This document shows positions 35,376 through 48,162 of a stretch of DNA of 64,000 bases, in pieces. The notes under the pieces are model-generated. The model was not told the origin of the DNA, ran no database searches, and was given only the letters and a program-made list of their open reading frames with translations. Where the stretch lies: NCBI GenBank assembly GCA_030549495.1, contig JAUIRK010000860.1, forward strand, positions 401,153 through 465,152, read 5' to 3'. This DNA comes from Nectonema munidae (taxonomy: Eukaryota; Nematomorpha; Nectonematoida; Nectonematidae). The translations under genes and the position numbers were made by a program. The stretch's first letter is position 1. Every line of letters starts with the position of its first letter.

Positions 35376-35785
35376 TGAACAAAAAAAGGATGACTTTTTA
35401 TCTGTTCATCTTATATAATATGTATGTGTGTGAAGGTATAATTATGTGTTATACAAAGTTGACATAACTTTTTATGTGTAAAATAAATGTTTTATCAGAT
35501 ATATAAAAAAAAGTGTGTTGAAAATAACAAGAATATACAAAATAGAGGGGAGAAGAAATACAATGTAGGATAAAAGAAATGATAGAGAAAGGTGCAGGTA
35601 ACAAATTTACATAGCAAATCAGGAAAAAAATTAAACCGGATTTTAGAGGCAGAAAGATATCCCGTATTTATGAGAGTGAAATCAATGCTGACCATATTTA
35701 GTTAGCAACGGAGAACATCCTTTTGCGAATTGAGCAAAGGATTAGGAAAAAAGCATAGGGAGCAAAAGAAAGAGCAAGAACATTG
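35376..35785. other. Possible 3' UTR of a minus-strand LINE
   Basis: Next to the GAATA tail; read on the minus strand it ends in AATAAATTCTATTCTA. No protein motif was recognised, so the assignment rests on the tail alone. Confidence 0.3.
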
Positions 35786-35794
35786 AAAGATAAT

Positions 35795-36062
35795 GGGCGT
35801 GACTAATTTGTGCCAACCTCAATTTTTTAGTGCCAACCTCAAGAAAACTTTTTTTTAAACACATAATTTTAATTTTATATGTTAAATAATACTTTAAAAC
35901 TAATATTCATTTAATTCCAAGAATTTTCTTTGCTTCAATTTTTTTTAATACTAAATAATAAGGTTTTTTTCAAGTTTTTTGATTTTTTCAGGCATTTTTA
36001 TACAAACTTAACAATTCAACTAAAATTTAAATGCTCCTTCGTTTATAATCGGAATTTCAAAA
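35795..36062 (+). repeat. MULE left terminal inverted repeat
   Basis: Contains a short internal direct repeat GTGCCAACCTCAA at 35811 and 35832; pairs with 42527-42791, ending near AATCGGAATT. Confidence 0.9.
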
Positions 36063-36206
36063 TTAGTAAGGCTTTCAAAATAACTTTTAATATTAAATAC
36101 TATCTTTTTTCTTATCTAATAATATTTGTTGTGATTATAACTCATTGATAATTTCTAAATTTCATGACCTTATTTTTAAATGCTATTTTCAAACATTATA
36201 TTGGTT

Positions 36207-36386
36207 GGTTGGTTGGAGATATCAAATCACTTTCAGCCGTAAGGCTATATGCTCGCATTATGCTTAAGAAGATGGTTACTCACAATTTTTGTGAATTTGT
36301 TTTTAGAGTTGGGAGCCTTGGGGATCGAACCCCTGACCTTCAACTGTTAAGCTGAGAGGTACACCCTAACAACCATTGAGGCTCGC
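36207..36386 (-). mobile_element. tRNA-derived SINE with 14-bp target duplication
   Basis: Read on the minus strand it starts GCGAGCCTCAATGG. It has an A-box-like TGGTTGTTAGGGTG (36362-36375) and a B box GGTTCGATCCC (36321-36331), and the tRNA-like head closes with AAGGCTC pairing with the opening GAGCCT. The body ends ATATCTCCAACC. ACATTATATTGGTT occurs on both sides (36193-36206, 36387-36400). It lies within the MULE, so it is younger than that insertion or was carried with it. Confidence 0.88.
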
Positions 36387-38241
36387 ACATTATATTGGTT
36401 AGTGAATAAATAATTTAATCGATGTAACGAACAGATTAACTATGATTTAACAATATTATAATTTTAAATAAAATTTTGAAACATTAAACAATTTTTTTGG
36501 AATTTTTTGACTAGAATCTTTCAGATTTATGATAAAATTTTCAAAATTCGTAAAATTGTGGTAGATAATATAAGCAAATAATTTATAGAAAATAAGATAA
36601 AGAGATAATTTTTTCTTTGTTTTTAATATATAGGCGTTTAACAATGCCAAAACATAATAAAGTTTCTCCTTTAGATTAATTAATATATATTCATGTTTTA
36701 AATTATATTTATAAGTTTTTTTCCTAATAACTTCAAAATATGTTAATATCAATAAAAAAATAAAAGATTTTCTTTTTTCAATTTTCTACATAAATTTCCT
36801 TTTTTTTCGAAAAAAAATACAAACTCTCTATATTTAATTAAATATAATGCAAGGTTTCCAGTAACGATTGATTTTAGCCAAAGTATTATGCTTTTAAGCC
36901 ATGTCTGTGTGATAAAAAGCAAAATTTTATACAGATAATTCTTATGGCACAAAAATTAATCAAAAGTTAATTTGTTCTTTTGATACAACTATCCAATACC
37001 GATTGTAATAATTCTTCCCATTGTCCAGGTATGGAAGATTATTCATCCCTTGGATAAGATACCGACAATTAATAAAAACTATTCGATTCAAGCTACTTCT
37101 ATTTTTACCAGCGTAGATTTTTTATTGTAAAATTCAGATAATTCAATAAGTTATCATCTACGACAAGGGCAAGGAATTAATATAAAACTTTGGAAAGTCG
37201 ATGTTAAGAATCAACGTGACATAAATGTAAGTTTTGACACAAACAATTGAGAGTTGAAATACAATAAAAATATAATAAATTTACAAATCTAAACACGGTA
37301 TTATTTTTTGAATTATTTAATATCTAGGCTAATTGCTAGATATTGCTAAGCTTATATCTTTCAAATTTCTGTATGTGCTTTGCATTGTCGTCAATGCCAT
37401 TTTATATTATTCTCAATATTAAGTGATTTTTGTCTAAATTAAATTTTCACAAAGAGTGGCTAAAGATTTATGAGATTTGGTTTAGTATAATCTTATTCTC
37501 CACCATAATTGGATTTAATTCACCATAAAAACCTTACTGAAAATCGGTCTAAAGTATATACTGATTTAACAAATTCACGAAACCCATATATTTATTATAA
37601 CTAATACTCTATTGAATTGTATCTATATTTTTGGGAGTCATTTTTTGCCGAAATAAACAATCCTGAAGTATTTCAAAAAATTAGAAATAATGCAATGTAT
37701 TTTAATATTTTTTAACTATTCAGAATGAAAAATATTTATTTACCTTTTATTTTAGTTGAAAAATTAAAATAAACCAAGATCTCAAAACTTTTACAAAACT
37801 TATTTTTTCAAATAAATTAAACATAATATGATATTTATCAACGTTTTAAACTAAATAGAATGAAATTTTTTGTTTATTAATTTTAAGCTAAAAGATCGGA
37901 ATAGTTTATATTCATTTCATTAATTTTTGAAATTTTCTTTTATCAAAAGAAACAAATTTTATTTTAAAAAAATTATGTTATGAAAAAAATTTGTATGCAT
38001 CTGCTTTTAAATAATTCAGTGGCTGATTATAACCAAAGAATTCGTTAATTTTTTTCGTCTTAAGTTAATCAAAAATAAAACCAGTTCTTTTAAAAAACGT
38101 ATATAAATTAAAGTAAAAATAACTTTAGTTAGTGCGTTAATTAATTAGTTGGTGATACTATATTTTAACTATATTTATCTTTGGCTGTTCAATAAATTTA
38201 AAATAATGTTATTTTACATATTTTTTTTAATTTAGATACAA

Positions 38242-40899
38242 ATGAATCTTTCATGTGAAAATTGTAAAGTTATTATACAAGGGAAATCTATAAAGTGTTA
38301 TAATTGTTTATCTTTTTTTCATTTAAAATGTGAAAATATTTATGATTATGAAATTCATGTTTTTGATTCCGCATTGCCTTTTATTTGCTCTTCATGTAGA
38401 ACTGAAAATGGGGAATACGATTTTTCAAAAGCTCTAGAAAGATTAAGTAAAGCATTTGACATCAATAGAAGTCAGGAAGCAGCAAGTATAGAAAAAATAT
38501 TTTTAAGGAGCAAATCATCAAATATTGACTTTAAATCTTTCAAGGATGTAGAGATTGATTTTAATTCCTTAGATACTTTAAGTAAAACGGATTTTAAGAC
38601 AGGATTCAAAACTATCAAGTCTACAGGAAATGGCAACTGTTTTTTTAATTGCCTTTCTATTTTTCTTAAGGGTGATGAGACTTTATCATTATATTTAAGA
38701 CTGATAACCTCCATAGAATTTATTTCTAACTTTCAAAAATACAAAATTTGTCAGAAAAATTCAAATATAGAATATGTTTCTCCTCTCATTCAAGACGAAT
38801 TACGCAACTGCTGCGTGAACTATTCGTGGTCATCTGCTTATACAATGAAAGTAGCAGCTTCTGCAATATAAGAAGTGTTTATCCCCAAATTTATACAAAA
38901 ACAGATAAAACTGCCCAAATCTTGAATACCACATTTGAGCCTCTTGAGTGTAAAAGCAGCAAAAATACAATAAATATTTTATGGAGCAGATTAGACCTGA
39001 TTAAACCTAGATTTTGGACACCAAATCATTTTGTATTGATAGTTGAAAATATTGTTCTCATGGGTAATCCAAATTTTTCTAAATATTTAACTGAGAATTC
39101 TAAATTTTCATGTCCAAAAGAAATAGAAAGCGACATTAATGAAACTAGCTGTACAAGTTTTCCTAATTTTTTCCTGAAAGAACATGACTACTGTCAAAAC
39201 CTATCAGAAAGTAGTAAATCTAATACTTTAAAAATGTTACACTCACGAATTGATAGTCTTATAAAACCACTAAATAACAGGTTTTTATCTAGTAATCAAG
39301 TAGTGAGCAAACTCGTTTCACCCTTGGAATGCTTTAACAATAATGTTTCTAAATTTTTGGAAAATAAGTATTATATCGCTAGACAAGATAACTCTAAGAA
39401 AGGTTTTTTTTGATGTTTGTGGTGCTTGGACTCAAAATTCCCAAAAAAAGGAGTTCATAAGAGAAAACAACAAACATATATTTTTAAAAAAAAGAAAAAA
39501 TATTTTTGTTAAGATACATAATAACAAATTTATTCCATTAAATCCTCAACCAAAAAAAGAAGAAATTGTTGTATTAGTACATTATTATTCAAATCTAAAG
39601 CGCAAGATTGATTATAGGAGAAGAATTTCATGGATTGAAAACTATAAGAATAATGAAGACCAAAAATATCTGTGGGAATATATAGGATTTAAACCGACTA
39701 CAGTCTCACATCATGGTAATGCAAAAACAAATCAAGAATATATTAGAACAAGTGTAGTAACAAAAAAACATGCTTTGTCTCAGTTAGAAACGATCAAGTC
39801 TTGTAAAAAAATGTTATACAGTTATTTTGATTCTGAAATTGAACCCCCGAGGGATTCAAAGTATATTCGTAACCTGAAATACAACAAAGAAAAAGCAAAT
39901 TCATCTTTTATTTATAACAACAATATTGCAGATAGCATTCAAAATATTATTACAATGATGACTGCTGGACATCCTTTTATAAAGGAAATGAATATAACTT
40001 CATGCGGGCTTCCTTGCCTTATTTGCTATACAGATACACAATTGTTACATATAAAAAAATCTATTTCTTCTGGATCAACTATTTTGGGAATTGATAGGAC
40101 ATTTAATTTAGGTCCCTGTTTTGTGACAGTCACTGTTTTCAATGATGGTGATTTAAAAAGAAAATTCACAGAAACCTGTCCAATTTTTCTCGGTCCATTA
40201 TTTTTACATTGGGATGGGAAATTTGAATCTTATTCCAAATTTTTTTCTCACTTATCTATAATATTTAAAAATGTCAAATTGGAAGTATCTTTAGATGATT
40301 TAGTTTTGGGCAGTGATCAAGAAAAAGCGATAATTAAAGCAATCAAATTGTTTTTTCCCTATGTACCCTTAGTATTATGTCATAGGCATCTAGAAAAGAA
40401 TATATTGAGATATGTTAAAAATAAAATAGGCATGGATGATAAAAATAGTAAAAAATTCTTAAATGCGCTTTTAGGAGATTCAGGTTTGGCTAATGCTCAA
40501 AACTACATTGATTTTAACATTATTAAACAGAAAATAATCTGTCAATACTCGAAAACGATAGGTAAATACTTGGAAGGAAATCTTATACCAGTAATCGAAA
40601 ACTACATTTTTGAACCTAAACAAAAAAGACGAATTGTTCCTAAAAATTGGAAGAATAATAATTGTGAAGCTATTAATAATGTTTTAAAATCAAATATAGA
40701 GTGGAAAAGTAAAAAACTAATTGATCTGATTGAAAGTTTACACAGTGAGGTAAAATATCAAGAATATTTAGTTAAATATGCGTTGTTTGGGTATGGAGAC
40801 CTTAAAATTTCAGAAAGTTCTCAATTCAAAGTGTTTACAAAACTAGAATGGGATAATATGAGCAAGAATGATCAGGAAGAATATTTTCAAAATTTTTAA
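38242..40899 (+). pseudogene. MULE transposase with PHD finger and OTU-like protease domain
   Basis: Segment 1 (38242-38871) has a complete C4HC3 PHD finger (C5, C8, C19, C22, H27, C30, C49, C52) and the start of an OTU-type cysteine protease domain (STGNGNCFFNCLS, candidate catalytic C133). Segment 2 (about 38866-39413, another frame) carries the rest of that domain, ending FWTPNHFVLIVEN with the candidate catalytic His. Segment 3 (about 39400-40899, first frame again) is the MULE transposase: ILGIDRTFNLG (first Asp), LGSDQEKAIIKA (second Asp), LCHRHLEKNI (the conserved C-x2-H) and NNCEAINNV (Glu). Two compensating frameshifts, near 38866 and 39405, separate the parts. The usual gene would be about 880 residues. 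The PHD finger probably helps target chromatin; OTU domains cleave ubiquitin. Both roles here are inferred. Confidence 0.85.
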
Positions 40900-40901
40900 A
40901 C

Positions 40902-42526
40902 AATAATTCAGAAAAACTTACATTTTCAACTGATAAGAAATTAATGCTAAAAAAAGACTCCTAACGTTGCTTCAAAACCGGGAAAAAAAAAACTTTCAGC
41001 ATCCCACGAAAAATAAAGAGGCGAGCTAATTAATAATTTGCTATATTAATTCGTTTTTTGATATTTTCTTCTCTCATTAAATTCTGTTTATTGAATGCAT
41101 AAAATACTTTTTTTGTCGCATATCTTCATCCTTTTGACATTTCAGAAGATAACAAAATATTTTAGGGGTTGTCTTCCGTGTTCCACCTCTTGAGGTTTTG
41201 AAAGATATCAAAACATGTGACGATGATATATATAATTATATTTCATATATCAAGAAATATATTGAATATAACTTAATTAAAAATATTACAATTTATCGTG
41301 TTAAATAAAACTCTTTATCAAAATTTGTGAGAAACATCAACTTTAAGGATAACATTGATATCTTTGTGTATATTTATTTCCTTTTGATTTTTATTGAGTT
41401 AAGATTGTAAAAAAAATTCTTAATGAGACGGGATCCATTTGTATCACTACTGATTAAATAAACCGAAAACAAGATTCATCTGTAAAAAATTCAGATGTAG
41501 ATTTAAATTTCTAGCATATTAATTTTTGAAATGTTATGTTAATAGGAATTAAATAAAACTTAAATTTATTTAAGAAAAACAAAGTTCAAATCGCTTATTG
41601 AAACGTAAATATCGAATTTTCTTTCTTCAACTTAACCTTTGGTACATTCCTCTTAAATTTCATTTTTCAACTGTCCGTTATGAGAAAGATTTAAAACAAT
41701 CTGGAATTGTTCAATTACACCTAAAATGGATAAAGAACATTTATATAGAGCTAAGTATTTGTAAAAAAAATTTTTATGGTATGCATTTGTACCTAATTTT
41801 TTTTATGTTATGCATTCATACGATACAACTTTTATGTATAAGGGGGCGGGAAAAGGGTTAGTCAGATATAGCAGGGATCCAGGTGGGTTTTCTTTTCCCT
41901 TACCAATTTTTAAGGATATCAGTGTATAGTTCAATCAGAATTACTTTCATTTTGTGAAGGAAGAGTTGTATTTAAGAACCACATGAAATATGTAAATGTT
42001 GCTTATGTAATACAAATAATAGTCTACGCATTCATTCACAATGATTTTTCACAAAGAAAATGTATTTTAAAGAAAAATTTTAAATCCCGTTTGGGTAAAT
42101 TATTATCATCTAGATCCGCCCTGGTTAAATAGTGTATTTAGAACATGAAACCTGCTTTCGTCACAAAGCCGTACGTGTGCCTACTAAATGATAACACAAT
42201 AAGTTACGTTTATATAAAAAAAATCTGGAGTATTATGTACAAAAAAATAATTTACTAATAACTATGCAATTTTTTATATAATAAAAACTGATAACTTAAA
42301 ATAGGCTGAACTCAAGTAGAAGAAAATTGTAAAAGTTTTCTAATAGATAAACAAGAGTATAATTGAGATAGATTTAATAAATTACTTTTTTTAATATTCG
42401 AATTAATTATCAAAATCAACGCGAATACTTAATAAAGAATTGTAAAACATACTACAAAACTAATATACATAATATAATTTTTATAAAATTCATTAAAATA
42501 TGTATTTTAAAATATTACTATAAATT
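40902..42526. other. MULE non-coding 3' region
   Basis: A+T-rich and non-coding. A G-rich phrase AAGGGGGCGGGAAAAGGG at 41838 stands out but is unexplained. Confidence 0.4.
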
Positions 42527-42791
42527 TTGTAATTCCGATTATAAACGAAGGAGCATTTAAATTTTAGTTGAATTGTTAAATTTGTATAAAAATGCCTGAA
42601 AAAATCAAAAAACTTGAAAAAACATTATTAATTAATATTAAAAAAAATTGAAGCAAAGAAAATTCTTGAAATTAAATGGATATTTGTTTTAAAGTATTAT
42701 TTAACATATAAGATTAAAATTATCTGTTAAAAAAAAAGTTTTCTTGAGGTTGGCACTAAAAAATTGAGGTTGGCACAAATTAGTCACGCCC
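42527..42791 (-). repeat. MULE right terminal inverted repeat
   Basis: Inverted copy of 35795-36062; the terminal 20 bases are identical to the left end. Confidence 0.9.
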
Positions 42792-42806
42792 AAAGATAAT
42801 ATATAT

Positions 42807-43065
42807 CAGAGGTCTGGCAAGACCTCCGGGGAGACAACTCGCAAAACTTGCCAGCCTTATTATATATTTAAATGTGTAAATCGTAAAATGCTTAAAAAAT
42901 ATACTTAAAATAAAAATTTTCAAAAAATATTTTACATACATATTGAAAGCCACATTTCAAAAATTCTACCTAAAAGTTCAAAAAATTTAACTTTGAAATG
43001 GCAGTTTTATTTCATAAAAACTATATGATTGGTTGAAATGTTTATGTAATATATAATAATAATAA
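42807..43065 (+). repeat. GAGGTCT-hairpin repeat, full copy
   Basis: Begins CAGAGGTCTGGCAAGACCTC and ends in (TAA)n then (CTA)n. About 250 bp, the full unit seen inverted at 49830-51525. Confidence 0.85.
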
Positions 43066-43097
<32 letters not shown>

Positions 43098-46000
43098 ATA
43101 CTACTTTTTGAAAATTTTTACTTGTTTGATTTGAAGAAAGAATTAAACTGTTTTTCAATATTTCTTTTTCATGATATATATATCATTAGAAAGCTTATCG
43201 TTTGCTACATACTCTAGAATAATTTATTTTTGCAAAAGTTTTAACAAATTTTAATAAATGGACATTACTTTGAAAAATTTTGTCTAAATTTTTGAAAAAA
43301 TTACGGACCACCTTTTTGTTTAAGCATAATGTGTCTTTTTTAAAAAAAAAATAAATGAAAATGGTGTCATTGGAAAGGTATACTCTTTGTGGTTAACATA
43401 GGCTAGGTTATACAAATAAATATATTTTCATTTTTCCAAAATATGCTTTTATGTGAGGTCAGTCAAGTTTTATCTAGTTTCAAAAAATACCAATAATAGT
43501 TAACGTTCTTAATTTATATAATATTTTTTCAATATTTTATATTCACAAAGGTAAAATATGATTTTTTACATTTTAAAATTTCATAGTTGAAGAAAACTGT
43601 CGAAAATTAATATATATTTTTTACTTTTTATGGGTCAGTAGTATAGGTCAGTATAATGTTTTTCTAATAAATTTTAAATTATTTTTGAAGTGAAAAATGT
43701 TGATCGAATGTACAAGATTTGAAGCTATACTCTTTGTGGGTAAAATAGGCTAGGTTTTACAAATAAATATATTTTTATTTTTCCAAAATCCGCTTTTATG
43801 TGAGGTCAGTCAACTTTTATCTAGTTTCAAAAAATACCAATAATTAACGTGATGAGTTTATATATTATTTCTTCAAAATTTTATATTCACAAAGGTAGAA
43901 TATGGTTTTTAACATTTTAAAATGTCATAGTTAAATAAAACTGTCGAAAATTAATATATATTTTTTACTTTTTATGGGTCAGTAGTATAGGTCAGTATAA
44001 TGTTTTTCTAATAAATTTTAAATTATTTTTGAAGTGAAAAATGTTGATCGAATGTACAAGATTTGAAGCTATACTCTTTGTGGGTAAAATAGGCTAGGTT
44101 TTACAAATAAATATATTTTTATTTTTCCAAAATCCGCTTTTATGTGAGGTCAGTCAACTTTTATCTAGTTTCAAAAAATACCAATAATTAACGTGATGAG
44201 TTTAATATTATTTCTTCAAAATTTTATATTCACAAAGGTAGAATATGAAATTTAACATTTTAAAATGTCATAGTTAAATAAAACTGTCGAAAATTAATAT
44301 ATATTTTTTACTTTTTATGGGTCAGTAGTATAGGTCAGTATAATATTTTTCTAATAAATTTTAAATTATTTTTCAAGTGAAAAATGTCGATTAAATGTAA
44401 GAGTTTTGTTTGATAATCGTAGTCTACTTTTATTTAGTTTAGATACAACCTTTCTAATTTTTAACGAAGGGCATTCGTTATATTTATACCGACAGTGTGC
44501 GAATAATAAATCACATTATTGATTGATTTTAGAGCATAACTATGCGAAGAAAGATTAACACATGTTGCATTACGCGTTTGTGAGCGCAGGGAATTCTTAT
44601 CTAACATACGCTTCACCACATCTTTAGCACGCGTGTGTGGTTTTGTCGATTGAATGTACGAATTTTGTTGGATAATCGTAGTCTACTTTTATTTAGTTTA
44701 GATACAATCTTTCTAATTTTTAACGAAGGGCATTCGTTATATTTATACCGACAGTGTGCGAATAATAAATCACATTATTGATTGATTTTAGAGCATAATT
44801 ATGCGAAGAAAGATTAACACATGTTGCATTACGCGTTTGTGAGCGCAGTGAATTCTCATCTCGCATACGCTTCACCACATCTTTAGCACGCGTGTGTGGT
44901 TTATTTTATCGGGCTAGTGTACGCTTAGTTTTTTGTAGTGTTCCTAGCTTAAATCTTAGTCAAATATTAAAACGCTTATAACTTTCACATTTCTCAACAA
45001 AATGCATCATGCGATATACCAAATTAAAGCATTTTTTATGGGCTTTCAGAATACATTACTTATATCATAAGTACTTAAGAAATACCATTTTACTGTTTTT
45101 ATTTTCCATGGGCTTCATACCATTAATTAGCAGATAAGGGATGCATTTTAAACTAAAGCTCCTTTCATTAGGACAAATTTTTACCTATATTATGTGACAA
45201 TTTCCAGCACAATTATAAAGCGACTCTACTCTCAGAATCTAAATTTATTTGTAGATTTTTATAAAATAGTATTAGTTTTTCCTTTTTTTTTATAAATTAA
45301 TCTTCGTTTTTTTTATTGGTCAGTATAATGTTTATCTAATAAATTTAAAATTATTTTTGAAGTGAAAAATGTAGATCGAATGTACAAGTTTTGTTGGATA
45401 ATCGTAGTCCACTATTTATTTTTAGATTTTTATAAAATCATTTTAGTTTTCGGTTTTTTATAAATTAACATTAGTTTTTTACTTCTTTTGAATTAATCAT
45501 CCAAAATTTAAGTGCTAGTTTGATTTACACTTTGATTCGAAAAAAATATGTTTTGGATAAATATTATTTTTATTATTGTTTACTTCATATAAATTTCTAA
45601 AGAGAAGATAAATAGATCAAAATATGTGTTTTAATCAATTTTTCTCAATAAGTAATCTCATGAATCTATTTATTTTTCACGTGTTTTAATAAGTTTTTCT
45701 CAATAAGTAATCTCATGAATTTATTTTTTTTCACTATAATCCTAAATTTATTTCTATATTTTTATAAAATAATTATAATTTTCGAATCTAACACGTGTGC
45801 GCATGCATCCACATTGAAGAAATTATGAGTTTTGTTGGATAATCATAGTCTACTTTTATTTAGTTTAGATACAACCTTTCTAATTTTTAACGAAGGGCAC
45901 TCGTTATTTTTATACCGACAGTGTGCGAAGAATAAATCACATTATTGATTCTAAAACGATTGTTATTGATTTTAGCGGTTAACTATGCGAAGAAAGATTA

Positions 46001-46690
46001 ACACATGTTGCATTACGCGTTTGTGAGCGCAGGAAATTCTTATCTCGCATACGCTTCACCACATCTTTAGCACGCGTGGGTGGTTTATTTTATCGGGCTA
46101 GTGTACGCTTAGTTTATTTGTAGTGTTCCTAGCTTAAATCTTAGTCAAATATTAAAACGCTTATAACTTTCACATTTCTCAACAAAATGCATCATGCGAT
46201 ATACCAAATTAAAGCATTTTTTATGGGCTTTCAGAATACATTACTTATATCATAAGTCCTTAAGAAATACCATTTTACTGTTTATATTTTCCATGGGCTT
46301 CATTAAAATAGTATTAGTTTTTCCTTTTTTTTTATAAATTAACCTTCGTTTTTTTTATTGGTCAGTATAATGTTTATCTAATAAATTTAAAATTATTTTT
46401 GAAGTGAAAAATGTAGATCGAATGTACAAGTTTTGTTGGATAATCGTAGTCCACTATTTATTTTTAGATTTTTATAAAATCATTTTAGTTTTCGGTTTTT
46501 TATAAATTAACATTAGTTTTTTACTTCTTTTGAATTAATCATCCAAAATTTAAGTGCGGGTTTGATTTACACTTTGATTCGAAAAAAATATGTTTTGGAT
46601 AAATATTATTTTTATTATTGTTTACTTCATATAAATTTCTAAAGAGAAGATAAATAGATCAAAATATGTGTTTTAATCAATTTTTCTCAA
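43066..46690 (+). repeat. Dispersed repeat R, amplified copy
   Basis: Block a at 43080-43390; block b three times in tandem with a period of about 330 bp (43390-44395); block c twice with a period of about 255 bp (44396-44640, 44641-44905); then block d and a further block e, and a second c-d-e round (45835-46690). No coding capacity. The single-unit version is at 18355-19430. Confidence 0.8.
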
Positions 46691-46694
46691 AAAG

Positions 46695-46850
46695 TATTGA
46701 AGCTATGAGGTAGCAAAATATGAACAGAAAGTTTGATATTTTTTGATTTTTTAAAGAATATTTTTCGATTCTTTGATCACAGAATTTTATTTTGATTATT
46801 TGACAAATATAATATTTAAAATCGTGCAAATTGCAAAGTATAGGTATTTT
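46695..46850 (+). repeat. Foldback-element fragment
   Basis: Internal arm phrase (GGTAGCAAAATATGAACAGA) as at 47660-47735, lying just outside the second complete foldback element. Confidence 0.7.
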
Positions 46851-46934
46851 AAACAAAACAGTAATATATTTGAAGAAATATTTTTTTCAGTATAAAGAGT
46901 TTAGAAAACTCTTCTCTAATATGTAATGATATAT

Positions 46935-48034
46935 TCTCATAACCTGTACGGTTGAACGCGGGTAGACAACTTGCGTGTTATCTCCAACCTGTATAATACG
47001 ATGATTCATCTCCAACCTGTATACTACGATGATTCATCTTCAACCTGTATACTACGATGGTTTCTATTCCATGTACAAATAACTAGGGAGACAATGTTCA
47101 ACTTTCTGTTCACATTCTGCTAGATGTAAGATTTGATATACCTCATTCGGGGAGACGATGCTACACAAGTTATTACCTATATACATTATACCTGTATACT
47201 ACGATGGTTCATCTCCAACCTGTATACCGCGATAATTCATATCAAAGAATCGAAAAATATTTTTTAAAAAATCAAAAAATATCAAACTTTCTGTTCATAT
47301 TTTGCTACCTCATACGATGTTACAAAAGTTATTACCTATACTCTACAATTTGAACAATTTTAAATATTATATTTGCGAATAATCAAAGAATCGAAAAATG
47401 TTAAAATCAAAAAATATTTATTCTTTTTAAATATATCGTTGGCTCCCCTTACTTTTAAAATTGAAAGATAAACCTAGTCTTTAATAATTAATTTTTATCA
47501 AATTATGCACACACGAAACTAAAAGTAAGGGGAGCCAACGATATATTTAAAAAGATTTTGATTTGAACATTTTTCGATTCTTTGATTATTCGACAAATAT
47601 AATATTTAAAATCGTGCAAATTGCAAAGTATAGGTAATAACTTTTGTAACATCGTATGAGGTAGCAAAATATGAACAGAAAGTTTGATATTTTTTGATTT
47701 TTTAAAAAATATTTTTCGATTCTTTGATATGAATTATCGCGGTATACAGGTTGGAGATGAACCATCGTAGTATACAGGTATAATGTATATAGGTAATAAC
47801 TTGTGTAGCATCGTCTCCCCGAATGAGGTATATCAAATCTTACATCTAGCAGAATGTGAACAGAAAGTTGAACATTGTCTCCCTAGTTATTTGTACATGG
47901 AATAGAAACCATCGTAGTATACAGGTTGAAGATGAATCATTGTAGTATATAGTTTGGAGATGAATCATCGTAATATAAGGGTTGGAGATAACACGCAAGT
48001 TGTCTACCCGCGTTCAACCGTACAGGTTATGAGA
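46935..48034. mobile_element. Foldback element, complete copy 2
   Basis: 1100 bp with the same TCTCATAACCTGTACGG ends and the same central inverted repeat (47435-47555) as copy 1, but shorter arms. The sequence outside its left end (46860-46934) is the reverse complement of that outside the right end of copy 1, so both sit at the same place in repeat R. Confidence 0.85.
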
Positions 48035-48162
48035 TATGTATATATATGTATTATAATTTATAGACATTTGGAAAATACCCAATTACCATAAACAAAACTA
48101 TAATATATTAAATTAGTGAAAAAAATTAGTGAAAAAAATTTGTGTGATATGAAAACCTAAAA

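Larger units (their letters stand above)
35795..42791 (+). mobile_element. Full-length MULE (Mutator-like) transposon
   Basis: 6997 bp. Both ends read GGGCGTGACTAATTTGTGCC (the right end as reverse complement); the inverted repeats extend about 265 bp (35795-36062 and 42527-42791). A perfect 9-bp duplication AAAGATAAT flanks it (35786-35794, 42792-42800). Length of TIR, 9-bp duplication and the encoded transposase agree on Mutator-like. 36066-38241 and 40900-42526 are non-coding apart from the SINE at 36207-36386. The small open frame at 41598-41861 shows no recognisable motif. Confidence 0.93.

Noticed and set aside
36300-36386. A functional tRNA gene
   Set aside because: A and B boxes are present, but the anticodon arm does not fold well, and the sequence is the head of a 180-bp SINE with a target duplication.
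41598-41861. A second MULE gene
   Set aside because: An 87-codon frame with biased composition and no motif.
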